Part shown: in pieces, positions 25,210-34,301 of the stretch
Numbering within the stretch: the first letter of the stretch is position 1
How the letters are laid out: every line of letters starts with the position of its first letter
NCBI RefSeq assembly: GCF_015223105.1
Contig: NZ_JADFTZ010000002.1
Location: forward strand, 248,001-312,000
Source of the DNA: Flavobacterium proteolyticum
Lineage (GTDB): Bacteria > Bacteroidota > Bacteroidia > Flavobacteriales > Flavobacteriaceae
Reading direction: 5' to 3'
Length of the DNA stretch: 64,000 nucleotides
Made by a program: the position numbers and the translations under genes
The notes under the pieces: generated by a model
What the model saw: only the letters and a program-made list of their open reading frames with translations
The model's database searches: none
Told to the model about the DNA's origin: nothing

Positions 25210-26289
25210 TTGGCATTGAAAAAGACCATTTTATTACTTTTAATTTGTTTTTGTGGGGCAACCTATGGGCAAACCGTTAGGAAATATTCAAATGAGTTTA
25301 TGAATATTGGAGTTGACGCTGCTGCTTTAGGGATGTCTAATGCTGTTGTGGCTCATACTGGCGATGTAAATTCTGGCTATTGGAATCCTGCGGGATTATT
25401 AAAATTAGAAGACAAACAGTTTTCATTAATGCATGCCAATTATTTTGCGAATATTGCCCAATATGATTACGCTGGTTTTGCGATGCCAATCGACGACAGA
25501 AGTGCGATTGGAATTTCCTTAATTCGTTTTGGAGTTGATGACATTTTAAACACAACCCAATTAATTGATAGCGAAGGAAATATCGACTACAACAGAATTT
25601 CACTTTTTTCTACTGCCGATTATGGTTTAACCGTTTCTTATGCTAGAAGTTTACCTATTGAAGGTTTAAATTATGGAGTAAATGCGAAAGTAATACGAAG
25701 AGTAATTGGAGATTTTGCCAATTCTTGGGGTTTTGGGTTGGATTTAGGAATTCAGTACATAAGTGATGACGAAGATTGGAAATTTGGTTTAATGATTCGC
25801 GATATCACCACTACTTACAATACTTGGACAATTGATGAAGAGAAGTTTCAAGAAATTGCTGATGCGATCCCTGGTGAAAACCAAGAATTACCAGAAACTA
25901 GTGAAATCACATTACCGAAAGCGCAATTGGGAATGTCAAAAAAATGGATTATTCGCTATGATTATAGTTTGTTAGCAGCGACCAATTTAAACATGCAATT
26001 TGCAAGAACTAATGATATTATTTCAACCAACACTGTAAGTATTGATCCTGCACTTGGTTTGGAATTTGGCTATATCGATTTGGTTTATTTGAGAGCTGGT
26101 GTTGGAAATTTTCAGCAAATAACTCAAATTGATGATTCAAAAAAATTAAGTTTTCAACCGAATATTGGATTGGGATTCAAATACAAAGGCATTCAAGTGG
26201 ATTATGCTTTAACTGACTTAGGTGACCAAAGTGCGGCTTTATATTCTAATATTTTTTCGATAAAAGTAGATTGGGAATTGTTTAGATAA
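25210..26289 (+). CDS. PorV/PorQ-family outer membrane protein
   Basis: 359 residues. Signal peptide ALKKTILLLLICFCGATYGQ. The first mature segment (RKYSNEFMNIGVDAAALGMS and GYWNPAGLLKL) is the signature of the PorV/PorQ family, FadL-like barrels of the type IX machinery; PorV is the shuttle that carries cargo. No ATG exists in a suitable place. The start is TTG at 25210 or, equally possible, TTG at 25216. The barrel ends in an aromatic-rich last strand (IKVDWELFR). Whether it is PorV itself or a paralogue cannot be told here. Confidence 0.82.
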   Translation: MALKKTILLLLICFCGATYGQTVRKYSNEFMNIGVDAAALGMSNAVVAHTGDVNSGYWNPAGLLKLEDKQFSLMHANYFANIAQYDYAGFAMPIDDRSAIGISLIRFGVDDILNTTQLIDSEGNIDYNRISLFSTADYGLTVSYARSLPIEGLNYGVNAKVIRRVIGDFANSWGFGLDLGIQYISDDEDWKFGLMIRDITTTYNTWTIDEEKFQEIADAIPGENQELPETSEITLPKAQLGMSKKWIIRYDYSLLAATNLNMQFARTNDIISTNTVSIDPALGLEFGYIDLVYLRAGVGNFQQITQIDDSKKLSFQPNIGLGFKYKGIQVDYALTDLGDQSAALYSNIFSIKVDWELFR

Positions 26290-26321
26290 TTTCAGAAACC
26301 AGAAGAAAGACTTTATATAAA

Positions 26322-27440
26322 ATGACAAAAAAATTATTTTTCGCTTTACTTATTTTAATTTCTTTTTGTGGGTTTGCCCAAAATATTACTCTTTCTGAAA
26401 AAGCAAAAGTTAGTATTTTAACTTGTGGTTTAGGTCCAGAATCATATGCTATGTATGGACATACAGGAATTCGTATTCAAGACAGTATTTATGGAATTGA
26501 TGTAGTTTACAATTATGGTGCATTTGATTTTAGCACACCTAATTTTATTGGTAGATTTATAAAAGGCGATTTACAATATTTTGTTACCAACGGTAGTTTT
26601 ATCGATTTTTATTACAATTATCAAGCGGAAAATCGTGAAATTATTGAACAAGAATTAGACCTTAAACCATCTCAAATTAACACCCTGTTTCAACAATTAA
26701 ATCAATCGGTTTATAGTGAGGACCGATTTTATACCTATAAATTCATCGACAGAAATTGCACAACGATGGTGGTAGATAAAATCAATGAGATTTTAGGAAA
26801 AGAAGCTGTCAAATCAGATACTTCCAATCAATCCTATAGAGAAATTCTGTATCCCTACATGTCGGATTTTTATATGAAATTAGGAATTCAATTGATTTTC
26901 GGAACAAAAGTAGATGAACCAGCAACTCGATTATTTTTACCTTACGAATTCAAAGACGCTATTTCAACTGCAAAAATAAATGGAAATAAAATTGAAAAGA
27001 GTAATTCAAAAATTTTGCAAGTAACCAAAGCCGAAACTCCATTTAATTGGTTAAACTCAATTTATTCTTTACTTACAGCGCTTTTGATTTTAGTTCTTTT
27101 AAACAAAAAATGGATAAAAATTAGCTACTTTGTCTTTGCTGGATTATTAGGACTTTTCTTCTCTTTGGTAGGATTATACTCATTGCACGAAGAAATCTTA
27201 TGGAATTATAATATTTTACTATTCAATCCGCTTTTATTAATTTTTGCTTGGTATCTTAAAAAAGGAATTAAAGAAAGAATTGTGCTATTTGGACAAATTA
27301 TTCTAGCGATGTTATTGGTTTATCTAGCGTATATGACTACAAAAATTCATCTGGAAATCGTTTGGCCTTTTATTGCCTTACACTTTTATTGGATAGGAAA
27401 AATTGTTTTACAAATTAAGAAATCAAATTTAGCGCGCTAA
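26322..27440 (+). CDS. DUF4105 protein with C-terminal membrane helices
   Basis: 372 residues. Signal peptide MTKKLFFALLILISFCGFAQ. Residues 22-230 form a DUF4105 domain (Lnb N-terminal periplasmic domain-like): SILTCGLGPESYAMYGHTGI and FIDRNCTTMVVDKINEIL carry the His and Cys of the presumed NlpC/P60-like active site. The last 130 residues hold about four membrane helices. It likely cleaves or modifies an envelope substrate. The gene is 32 bases behind the PorV-family gene, so likely one operon. Confidence 0.82.
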   Translation: MTKKLFFALLILISFCGFAQNITLSEKAKVSILTCGLGPESYAMYGHTGIRIQDSIYGIDVVYNYGAFDFSTPNFIGRFIKGDLQYFVTNGSFIDFYYNYQAENREIIEQELDLKPSQINTLFQQLNQSVYSEDRFYTYKFIDRNCTTMVVDKINEILGKEAVKSDTSNQSYREILYPYMSDFYMKLGIQLIFGTKVDEPATRLFLPYEFKDAISTAKINGNKIEKSNSKILQVTKAETPFNWLNSIYSLLTALLILVLLNKKWIKISYFVFAGLLGLFFSLVGLYSLHEEILWNYNILLFNPLLLIFAWYLKKGIKERIVLFGQIILAMLLVYLAYMTTKIHLEIVWPFIALHFYWIGKIVLQIKKSNLAR

Positions 27441-27463
27441 TAAAACTGACTACTGAAAACTAA

Positions 27464-28846
27464 TTACTGTCCTCTAAAGAACAAAACAGTGCTCATCGTT
27501 TTTACTACAATATTGATATCTAAAAATAAACTTCGATGTTTGATATAATACAAATCGTAGCGAAGTTTCATTAAACTATCTTCTAAGTTAGAACCATAAG
27601 GATAATTTACTTGTGCCCAACCTGTAAGTCCAGGTTTAATAACGTGGCGTGTTTGATACAAAGGAATAGCATTAGCAATTTGCTCAACAAACACAGGTCG
27701 CTCTGGACGTGGACCAATGATCGCCATATCGCCTTTTAACACATTGATAAATTGAGGTAATTCGTCTAATCTTGTTTTTCTAAGAAATTTTCCAAAAGGA
27801 GTAATTCGGCTATCATTTGTTGTAGCAAAAACAGCTCCGTTTTGTTCGGCATTTTGTACCATAGTTCTCATTTTGTAAATCGTAAATGGAACTCCGTTTT
27901 TACCTACACGCTCTTGGGTATAAAAGAAACTTCCTCTATTAACAAAAAGATTGATAATCCATAAAAAAGGCGCCAATATAAAAAAACCAATTAATCCAAC
28001 TAGCGAAAAAACGATATCAAAAAAACGACTGTAATACACATATAATTTGTTTTGATTGCTTCTACTAAACGGAAAAAACTTATACAATTCTCTATCTTCA
28101 AAATGAATGGGTAATCGATACGTACTATATTCGTAAACTTGATTGTACTTTCTAATTACAATTCCCTTTTCGAGCAATCGAAGTAACTTGTTATATAAAT
28201 CTACTGAAGTTAATTTGTTTTTTGCATTTGCTACTACAATTTCAGAAATATAATTTTGCTGTACAAACGCATCTATATCTTCTGCTAAAATACGCCCTAA
28301 ACTTGTTTTATTGGGTTCATTATCTACTGCGATATATCCTACTACCTTATAATGTGGATTAAATTTTGCTAATTCAGCTACTAATGTATCAACTTCCTTA
28401 CTACTTCCAACAAAAAGCACCTTTTTCATAAATCGGTTAGAAGCCAAAAATACAATATAGGCATAGCGCCAGACCAACAATGAAATTAAAATGGAAAAGA
28501 AAAACAATATAATTTGCAAACGATTAGAGGGCAACACGGGAGTATAGAAAGGAGTTAACAAGTAAAACAATACCGTAACAGAAGTAGTTAAGATAATACT
28601 TTTAGAAATTTGAAAACGGTTACTAGCAATTTGCAAATTGTACATTTCGAAAATTGTACCGAAGAACACCAAATAAAGAGCTAAAACGATTGTCCAGTAA
28701 AAACTAGTTTGAGAAACTCTGAAATAATCGAATTGAGTATAATGCCCAATTAGCGCCAACGTTAGCACCGTAAACACGACATCCATAACACGCAATAAGA
28801 TTTTGCGTTCGGAAATTTCAAAATGTATTTTTTGGGAGGCGCTCAT
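27464..28846 (-). CDS. Undecaprenyl-phosphate sugar phosphotransferase (WcaJ-like)
   Basis: 460 residues. Four to five membrane helices in the first 160 residues, a Rossmann-like central region (KVLFVGSSKEVDTLVAELAK), then the bacterial sugar transferase domain: RVGKNGVPFTIYKMRTMV and LDELPQFINVLKGDMAIIGPRPERP. It transfers the first sugar-1-phosphate onto undecaprenyl phosphate and starts repeat-unit synthesis. It is the last gene of the minus-strand polysaccharide unit, separated by 169 AT-rich bases, so it may have its own promoter (-7-like TTACTTTG, 28872-28865). Confidence 0.9.
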   Translation of the reverse strand: MSASQKIHFEISERKILLRVMDVVFTVLTLALIGHYTQFDYFRVSQTSFYWTIVLALYLVFFGTIFEMYNLQIASNRFQISKSIILTTSVTVLFYLLTPFYTPVLPSNRLQIILFFFSILISLLVWRYAYIVFLASNRFMKKVLFVGSSKEVDTLVAELAKFNPHYKVVGYIAVDNEPNKTSLGRILAEDIDAFVQQNYISEIVVANAKNKLTSVDLYNKLLRLLEKGIVIRKYNQVYEYSTYRLPIHFEDRELYKFFPFSRSNQNKLYVYYSRFFDIVFSLVGLIGFFILAPFLWIINLFVNRGSFFYTQERVGKNGVPFTIYKMRTMVQNAEQNGAVFATTNDSRITPFGKFLRKTRLDELPQFINVLKGDMAIIGPRPERPVFVEQIANAIPLYQTRHVIKPGLTGWAQVNYPYGSNLEDSLMKLRYDLYYIKHRSLFLDINIVVKTMSTVLFFRGQ

Positions 28847-29015
28847 TTTATTATTATTCTAACGCAAAGTAACGAATTTAAGAGAAATAAGGAAACAACT
28901 ATCGCTTTTTTATCAATATAATATTAATACAAAGTATTATCATTCGTTTATTTTACAAAATGTAGTATTTTTATTATTCCATTAAAGAAACTTTAAAAAC
29001 TATATTAAAGTAAAA

Positions 29016-30023
29016 TTATTTCAATATGGAAACCCAGCTTTGCTTTACTAATTGCCAATCCATCTGCTCTATAAAAGTTCTGGCATTAGTTATTAATAAA
29101 TTATTTTTGGGTTTGTTTTCTAATAAATCTAACACTGCATTTGTCATAGCCGTAATGTCATTGTCTGGAACTAATAAGGCATTTTGTTCATTGGCCAACA
29201 AAAATGGAATTCCACCAACTTTAGTACTTATTACTGGCAAACCTAATGCCATTGCCTCCATTACACTAACGGGAGTATTATCAAAATGAGTTGTATTGAT
29301 AAAAATATCATGTTTTGAAGCTAATTCCCACCACTCTTCTTTTGTTAATTGTCCAGAAAAATTTACTGCAATACCTAGAGACTTTGCAAAATCCTTTGTA
29401 GTTTGTAAACTTCCGTCCTTGTCCGGACCAACCATAGTTAAAGTAGCAGAGGGATATTGTTCTTGAAGCTGTTGTAAAACTTTAACCGCCATTTTTGGAT
29501 TATAAATAGAAGCAAAAGCGCGAACCCAAAGTAAATTTGGAGTTAATTCAGTTCGTAATTTAAACTCGTACTTTTCGATTTCAATAGTGTTTGGTATATG
29601 AATTACATTTTTAAAACCTTCTTTTTCAAAAGCTTGTTTCAAATAACCTGAGGGTGCTACATTTTTATAAGCATTTGAAAATAGAATCCGACATAACATG
29701 GGATTCTTTTTTAAACGATTAGGTAAATCGCCACCATGTAAAATGGGAATATATTTAATATTGAAAAAACGCGCCAGTTGACTACATAAAAAGGCATACC
29801 AAAACGCTTTTGTGCTATAGGTATCAATCAAAAGGTAAGACACTTGTTTACGATAATTAATAACAGACCACATCATGTCTAACAAGCGCAATGGAAAAGA
29901 TTTTTTATTAGAAGCATAAAAAACAGTAAAACCTTCCTGCTCTAGTTGAAGACCTAAAGTTTCTATAGTAGTTTTATTAAAACCATGTTTACTTAACCGA
30001 TTCCCTAGATACAGCAGTTTCAT
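29016..30023 (-). CDS. Family 4 glycosyltransferase
   Basis: 335 residues, GT-B fold. The C-terminal half carries PKMAVKVLQQLQEQYPSATL, then FINTTHFDNTPVSVMEAMAL and GLPVISTKVGGIPFLL, the usual nucleotide-sugar site with the EX7E-type glutamate. It adds one sugar to the growing lipid-linked unit on the cytoplasmic face. Its first 35 bases overlap the end of the polymerase gene, which points to coupled translation. Donor and acceptor are unknown. Confidence 0.88.
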   Translation of the reverse strand: MKLLYLGNRLSKHGFNKTTIETLGLQLEQEGFTVFYASNKKSFPLRLLDMMWSVINYRKQVSYLLIDTYSTKAFWYAFLCSQLARFFNIKYIPILHGGDLPNRLKKNPMLCRILFSNAYKNVAPSGYLKQAFEKEGFKNVIHIPNTIEIEKYEFKLRTELTPNLLWVRAFASIYNPKMAVKVLQQLQEQYPSATLTMVGPDKDGSLQTTKDFAKSLGIAVNFSGQLTKEEWWELASKHDIFINTTHFDNTPVSVMEAMALGLPVISTKVGGIPFLLANEQNALLVPDNDITAMTNAVLDLLENKPKNNLLITNARTFIEQMDWQLVKQSWVSILK

Positions 30024-31341
30024 CTACAAATTGAACTTTTAAAAGTGATAAAGCATACACAAAGGCTGGGGCTGCTAATCGCATAGCGGCGTGATTAATG
30101 GTTAAAATCCAAAAAACAACAAAAGAAAAAAGAAAAATATTTTGCTTATTATTGAAATATAAAGCTAATGGCGTTGTAAGCAAAATTATCAATCCTAACA
30201 ATCCAAGTGAACCATGTTCGGCTAACATTCTTGTAATTTCATTATGGGAAGCCGCTTCAATTCCAGTTGTTTCTTCTCTGTATTCTTTGTTTTTTCCTAC
30301 TCCAACACCAAAAATTGGATTATCTAAGAACATATTAAATTCTGATTCGATTAGTTGTTCCCTTCCAGTTAACTTACTTTCCTTTACCCTTCCTTTGGCA
30401 TCTTGATTGGCATAACGCTTATCTATTAATCCGCTTGTTTGAAGTGAACTGTAAGTCCACACGCCTAAAAAAGCAATAAAACCAACTACAACAAACAACA
30501 CAATCTTATTTTTTGCTTTTGAATTTGTATTGAAAAACAAATAAATCATCAATAGAATTATCATTAAAACTCCAGTAATGATTCCACCTCTTGAAAATGT
30601 AACAATTCCTCTAAAACTTATAAATAGAAACAAAATTAAGTTGATTAATAAAACTCCTTTTGTTTTGGAACTGAGGACAATTTTGGTAAAAAAAAGAAAA
30701 ATACCTAACCCTAAAATTGTAGAAACCTGATTGGGGCCAAATCCTCCAGAAGTTTTAAAATTAGACTGCGTATTAAAAACCACTTCTTTTACGCTTGGTG
30801 TGTACAAATACATGTATACCAAAGTAGCAATTAAAGGAAAAGCCAACATATCAATGATAGTTAATACTTGTTTAAGTGTTACCCTTCTTTGATAGCAATA
30901 TATAGAACAAACTGTTAAACAAATAGGTCCAACGATATTGAAGGTAATAGCTTTTCTAACATCCGTTTCATAATCTAAGGTAAAGAACGAGAGAATAACA
31001 CTCGGTATCAATAACAGTCCAAAAATCCAATACAAGACAGCATTTTTTGAAAACCCCTTAAAAAGCATTCCTATGATTAAGATCCCCATTACCCCATATT
31101 TGGCATACTGCTCAAAAATAATACCTTGAGTCATCCGCAAAAAAACTTCTGCTCCAACAATGTAAGCTGCCACATATAAGGCTTCATTATTAGCATTTTT
31201 TCTTAAAATCACATAACGAAAACCAACCAAAATAATAGTAACGGCATATACCTTTGAAATAGGCGGAACCAAAAAAATAACCAATCCAATTAGAGCATGG
31301 ATAATTACAAATTTTAAATACTGTATGGTTTCGCTATTCAT
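29989..31341 (-). CDS. O-antigen ligase/polymerase family protein (Wzy_C type)
   Basis: 450 residues with about ten to twelve membrane helices and a large periplasmic loop. The loop contains ESKLTGREQLIESEFNMFLD, FGVGVGKN and ASHNEITRMLAEHGSLGLLG, the Wzy_C signature shared by O-antigen ligases and ExoQ-like polymerases. It joins or polymerises glycan chains on the periplasmic side. Polymerase or ligase cannot be told apart by sequence alone. It overlaps the gene before by four bases and the gene after by 35. Confidence 0.88.
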   Translation of the reverse strand: MNSETIQYLKFVIIHALIGLVIFLVPPISKVYAVTIILVGFRYVILRKNANNEALYVAAYIVGAEVFLRMTQGIIFEQYAKYGVMGILIIGMLFKGFSKNAVLYWIFGLLLIPSVILSFFTLDYETDVRKAITFNIVGPICLTVCSIYCYQRRVTLKQVLTIIDMLAFPLIATLVYMYLYTPSVKEVVFNTQSNFKTSGGFGPNQVSTILGLGIFLFFTKIVLSSKTKGVLLINLILFLFISFRGIVTFSRGGIITGVLMIILLMIYLFFNTNSKAKNKIVLFVVVGFIAFLGVWTYSSLQTSGLIDKRYANQDAKGRVKESKLTGREQLIESEFNMFLDNPIFGVGVGKNKEYREETTGIEAASHNEITRMLAEHGSLGLLGLIILLTTPLALYFNNKQNIFLFSFVVFWILTINHAAMRLAAPAFVYALSLLKVQFVDETAVSRESVK

Positions 31342-32429
31342 AATTTTCTTTGATAGGCTGCTGTTATTTTTTGAATCACTTTTTCAGGTGCATAATTATT
31401 TTTGACAAAAGTATTCAATTTTTTAGCTAGAGTAGCATTTTTATAGGATTCATTTGCTATTTTTATAAGAGCGTTTTTAAGTTGCGCTTCATCATCTGAC
31501 GCTATTAAATAACCTGTTACCTCATTCTGAATAATCGTGCTGCAATAGCCGACATCGGTACTAATTACAGTCAGTTCTGCCATTCCATATTCTAATAACG
31601 TTACAGGAAACCCTTCATAACTTGAGACTAAAATCCCGACTTTAGCTTGCTTCAAAATAGATTTCACATCAGTACAAGAACCATAAATAAAAACAGCTTG
31701 TTGCAAATTATTTTCCTTGATAAAATTTTTCAATTTCTCTGAATAATGATCTTGATTATCTTTTCCAATCAAATGCAACGTCCAACCTTCATTAGCAATT
31801 TGACTAGCTAAAAAAGATTGCAATGCTAAGATATGATTCTTAGGGTGATGTAAATTAGCTAAAAACACGATTCTTTTATCGGAAGTTCCTTTTAAAATGG
31901 TTACGGGTATCTCGTCTTCAGATGTCGAAGTAAAATTGGATAGAAATTCCACATTTTTAACTCTTAGCTTTTTTTGTGCCCAATCTTTTAGTACTTCATT
32001 CACCGTAAAAACACCACTAAAAAAAATAGAAAAAAAACGGAGTAAAAAATAACCCTTTTGTGATTTTACTCGATTCCCGAAATGATCGTGCCAAAAAATT
32101 CGTACTGATGGCATTGTCATCTTTAATAAAGCAGCAAAAAAATAGGAACTCCCGTGAGCGTGAATCGTATTTACTTTATTTATTTTGACAAAAGTTCTCA
32201 AGCGAAGTAGCGCACTAAAATCAATAGCTTTCTTTTTATTCAAAAAAGCATACCCTACTTTTTGATTGATTGTGTTTCTCAACCCACCTTCCAATCGGGT
32301 CGTTACTAAGCCAGAATATCCTACTTCTTCTAAAAGTCCATTTGCAATAGTAACCGCCATACGTTCCGCTCCGCCAGGTTCTAGACTATCAATTAATTGA
32401 ATAACACGTATTTCTTTAGGTGAAGCCAA
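31338..32429 (-). CDS. Family 4 glycosyltransferase
   Basis: 363 residues. IQLIDSLEPGGAERMAVTIAN is the classical N-terminal donor-loop motif of GT4 enzymes, and ILVSSYEGFPVTLLEYGMAE holds the C-terminal nucleotide-sugar site with the conserved Glu. A cytoplasmic or membrane-associated enzyme of the surface-polysaccharide pathway. Its stop overlaps the ATG of the next gene by four bases. It is preceded by a 125-base gap with an 8-bp repeat array. Confidence 0.9.
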   Translation of the reverse strand: MASPKEIRVIQLIDSLEPGGAERMAVTIANGLLEEVGYSGLVTTRLEGGLRNTINQKVGYAFLNKKKAIDFSALLRLRTFVKINKVNTIHAHGSSYFFAALLKMTMPSVRIFWHDHFGNRVKSQKGYFLLRFFSIFFSGVFTVNEVLKDWAQKKLRVKNVEFLSNFTSTSEDEIPVTILKGTSDKRIVFLANLHHPKNHILALQSFLASQIANEGWTLHLIGKDNQDHYSEKLKNFIKENNLQQAVFIYGSCTDVKSILKQAKVGILVSSYEGFPVTLLEYGMAELTVISTDVGYCSTIIQNEVTGYLIASDDEAQLKNALIKIANESYKNATLAKKLNTFVKNNYAPEKVIQKITAAYQRKL

Positions 32430-32513
32430 ATGGTTTTACTTATTATGATTAGGTTGTAAAAATAGAAAAAATCAAAAGAACAAAATCAAACACAAGAACA
32501 AAAATCAATATCA

Positions 32514-32549
32514 AACACCCCGTCCCCTAGTCTCCCCATCTCCCTGTCA
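32514..32549 (-). repeat. 8-bp tandem repeat array behind the repeat-bearing glycosyltransferase
   Basis: Four units in plus-strand reading: AACACCCC, GTCCCCTA, GTCTCCCC, ATCTCCCT (32514-32545), then a decayed GTCA. The same unit occurs six times inside the next gene at 33083-33130. Confidence 0.7.
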
Positions 32550-32554
32550 CAAAA

Positions 32555-33682
32555 TCACCCTCTCAACAATTTCTTAATCTCAACTTCAAACTTATCGGTT
32601 GTAAATTGTCTAGACCAAGATTGCCCTTCTGAAGCCATTTTTTTATATTCTTCTTGATTGTTTAAAACGTTCATTATTTGACTTACATCGTTGTGTAGTT
32701 GTTCTTTCAAAACAATACCTCTACTTCCATTCCCCATCATAAAGGAAACACAAGAAACAGGAGAAGCAATAGGCACACAACCCCAAAACATAGCTTCCGC
32801 CACTACTTTTGGCCAACCTTCACTTTTGGAGGGTAAAATTAAAAAATGACTCGTCTGATAAGCTTTTAAAACCGCTTCTTTAGATTGATTCCCTTTTAAG
32901 GTTATTATGTTTTCTAATTTATTTTCAGTAATGTAACGTTCTAAATCCGTTCTTAAAACCCCTTCTCCATATAAATCAATTTGTACTTTTTTCCCTTGTC
33001 GATACAGTGCTTCCACTGATTGAATAGCATATAAAGGCTGCTTTCCAGGCGAAAGTGTCCCCACAAATAAAAACTTCACGTCATCTCCTCGTCTCCCCGT
33101 CTCCTCGTCTCCCAATCGCCCAATCTCCTCTTCACTGTATGTAGCTGTAAAAAACGGTTTAATATTTTTTGTCTGGTTCGACCATTCCCCATAGACTAAA
33201 ACCTGCATATTTCGGGTTAAAAAAGTATTAGATAAAATCCATTTTTGAATACGATAGCTCCAAGGTTGTTGGCTTTTAGGATCCCAGTTTCCTGCATATT
33301 TAGCCGTTTTTTGTTTATTAGGAAATAAAATTTGAATCAAACAAGCCAATAAAGCAATATTTCCTGGACAACGCAAATGAATATGGTCGGCTTGTTTCAT
33401 AGCTTTGAAGATTTTTACTAAAGCCACAAAGGCAAGAGGAATTGCTTTCAGTTTATTTTTAAATGAAGTGATATCAAATTCCTGAAGTTCAATAACTTTT
33501 TCCACTTCAAAAGAGATAGGCGCAATTAAAAGTTTTTTATCTTCTCTCCAAATAGGGCAACAAAATTGAATTGAATGAGCATATTTTGCCCATAATTGCA
33601 TTTCTTTTTCATAAGGTGCGTAAAGATGATTTTGATTATCTTTTTGAACAATTGGCGCAGATGAAATTACTAGTAACCTCAT
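32555..33682 (-). CDS. GT-B glycosyltransferase with an in-frame 8-bp repeat insertion
   Basis: 375 residues. The C-terminal half (VKFLFVGTLSPGKQPLYAIQ, then FLILPSKSEGWPKVVAEAMF and WGCVPIASP) is a family 4-like GT-B donor domain. Between the two halves sits EEIGRLGDEETGRRGD, two 8-residue units encoded by six copies of an 8-bp DNA repeat (33083-33130). Because six units make 48 bases, the frame is kept. The insert falls in the interdomain linker, so the enzyme may still work. The gene is two bases behind the acyltransferase gene. Confidence 0.87.
   Translation of the reverse strand: MRLLVISSAPIVQKDNQNHLYAPYEKEMQLWAKYAHSIQFCCPIWREDKKLLIAPISFEVEKVIELQEFDITSFKNKLKAIPLAFVALVKIFKAMKQADHIHLRCPGNIALLACLIQILFPNKQKTAKYAGNWDPKSQQPWSYRIQKWILSNTFLTRNMQVLVYGEWSNQTKNIKPFFTATYSEEEIGRLGDEETGRRGDDVKFLFVGTLSPGKQPLYAIQSVEALYRQGKKVQIDLYGEGVLRTDLERYITENKLENIITLKGNQSKEAVLKAYQTSHFLILPSKSEGWPKVVAEAMFWGCVPIASPVSCVSFMMGNGSRGIVLKEQLHNDVSQIMNVLNNQEEYKKMASEGQSWSRQFTTDKFEVEIKKLLRG
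33083..33130 (-). repeat. Six 8-bp tandem units inside a glycosyltransferase gene
   Basis: Plus-strand units: ATCTCCTC, GTCTCCCC, GTCTCCTC, GTCTCCCA, ATCGCCCA, ATCTCCTC. Length 48 bp, codes for two 8-residue repeats on the minus strand. A related array lies behind the gene at 32514-32549. Confidence 0.85.
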
Positions 33683-33684
33683 AA

Positions 33685-34236
33685 TTAAATATAGCCCTCC
33701 GAACTTTTTTCTGAAACCTTTACAGCCGGTACTCCAAGCATTACGCTATTTGCAGAAACATTCATATTAACAAGTGAGCAAGCTCCAATTAACACATTAT
33801 CTTCCACGTTGATATTCCCTGCAATTACCACATTAGCGCCAACATACACATTATTTCCGATTTTTGGAACTCCTCTATTTTCTCCTAGTCCCGAAACCCC
33901 AATAGTAACGCCTTGCGATAGGTTACAATTGTCACCAATATGCGTTTTTGCGTTTAAAATAACACCTCCAAAATGTCCAATGTAGAAAGAATGACCAATT
34001 TGAGCTGAAGCCGGGATCGAAATACCTGTTGTGATTTCAATTATTTTTTGCCAAACTAAGCAAAATAATTGCAACAGTTGCTTTGCAATAGGAATGGGCA
34101 TTTTATAAACCGCATGAGCGATACGATATTGAAAACCAGCCCAAAAACCTTGCGTAAAAAATACGATGGTAAAAAAATTTCCACCGTATTTTTTATATTT
34201 TTTATAATCAGTGCTAATTAAATGTAAAAGACTCAT
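33685..34236 (-). CDS. Hexapeptide-repeat acyltransferase (serine acetyltransferase-like)
   Basis: 183 residues. After a helical N-terminal part comes a left-handed beta-helix: IPASAQIGHSFYIGHFGGVI, then GDNCNLSQGVTIGVSG and VYVGANVVIAGNINVEDNVL. The H-x-G-G pattern around GHFGGVI fits the active His of CysE-like acetyltransferases. In a polysaccharide operon such enzymes usually O- or N-acetylate a sugar. It is the first gene of the minus-strand unit and has a good promoter. Confidence 0.88.
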   Translation of the reverse strand: MSLLHLISTDYKKYKKYGGNFFTIVFFTQGFWAGFQYRIAHAVYKMPIPIAKQLLQLFCLVWQKIIEITTGISIPASAQIGHSFYIGHFGGVILNAKTHIGDNCNLSQGVTIGVSGLGENRGVPKIGNNVYVGANVVIAGNINVEDNVLIGACSLVNMNVSANSVMLGVPAVKVSEKSSEGYI

Positions 34237-34256
34237 TTACTTTTTTTATTTAAAAG

Positions 34257-34286
34257 TAAATATACAACTATGTTGAAACTAAACAA
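34257..34286 (-). promoter_or_regulatory. Promoter of the first polysaccharide operon
   Basis: Minus strand: TTG (34286-34284), exactly 19 bases, TATATTTA (34264-34257). The start site should be near 34250, 14 bases before the ATG at 34236. Confidence 0.6.
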
Positions 34287-34301
34287 GAAAACGTTTCTAT
34301 C

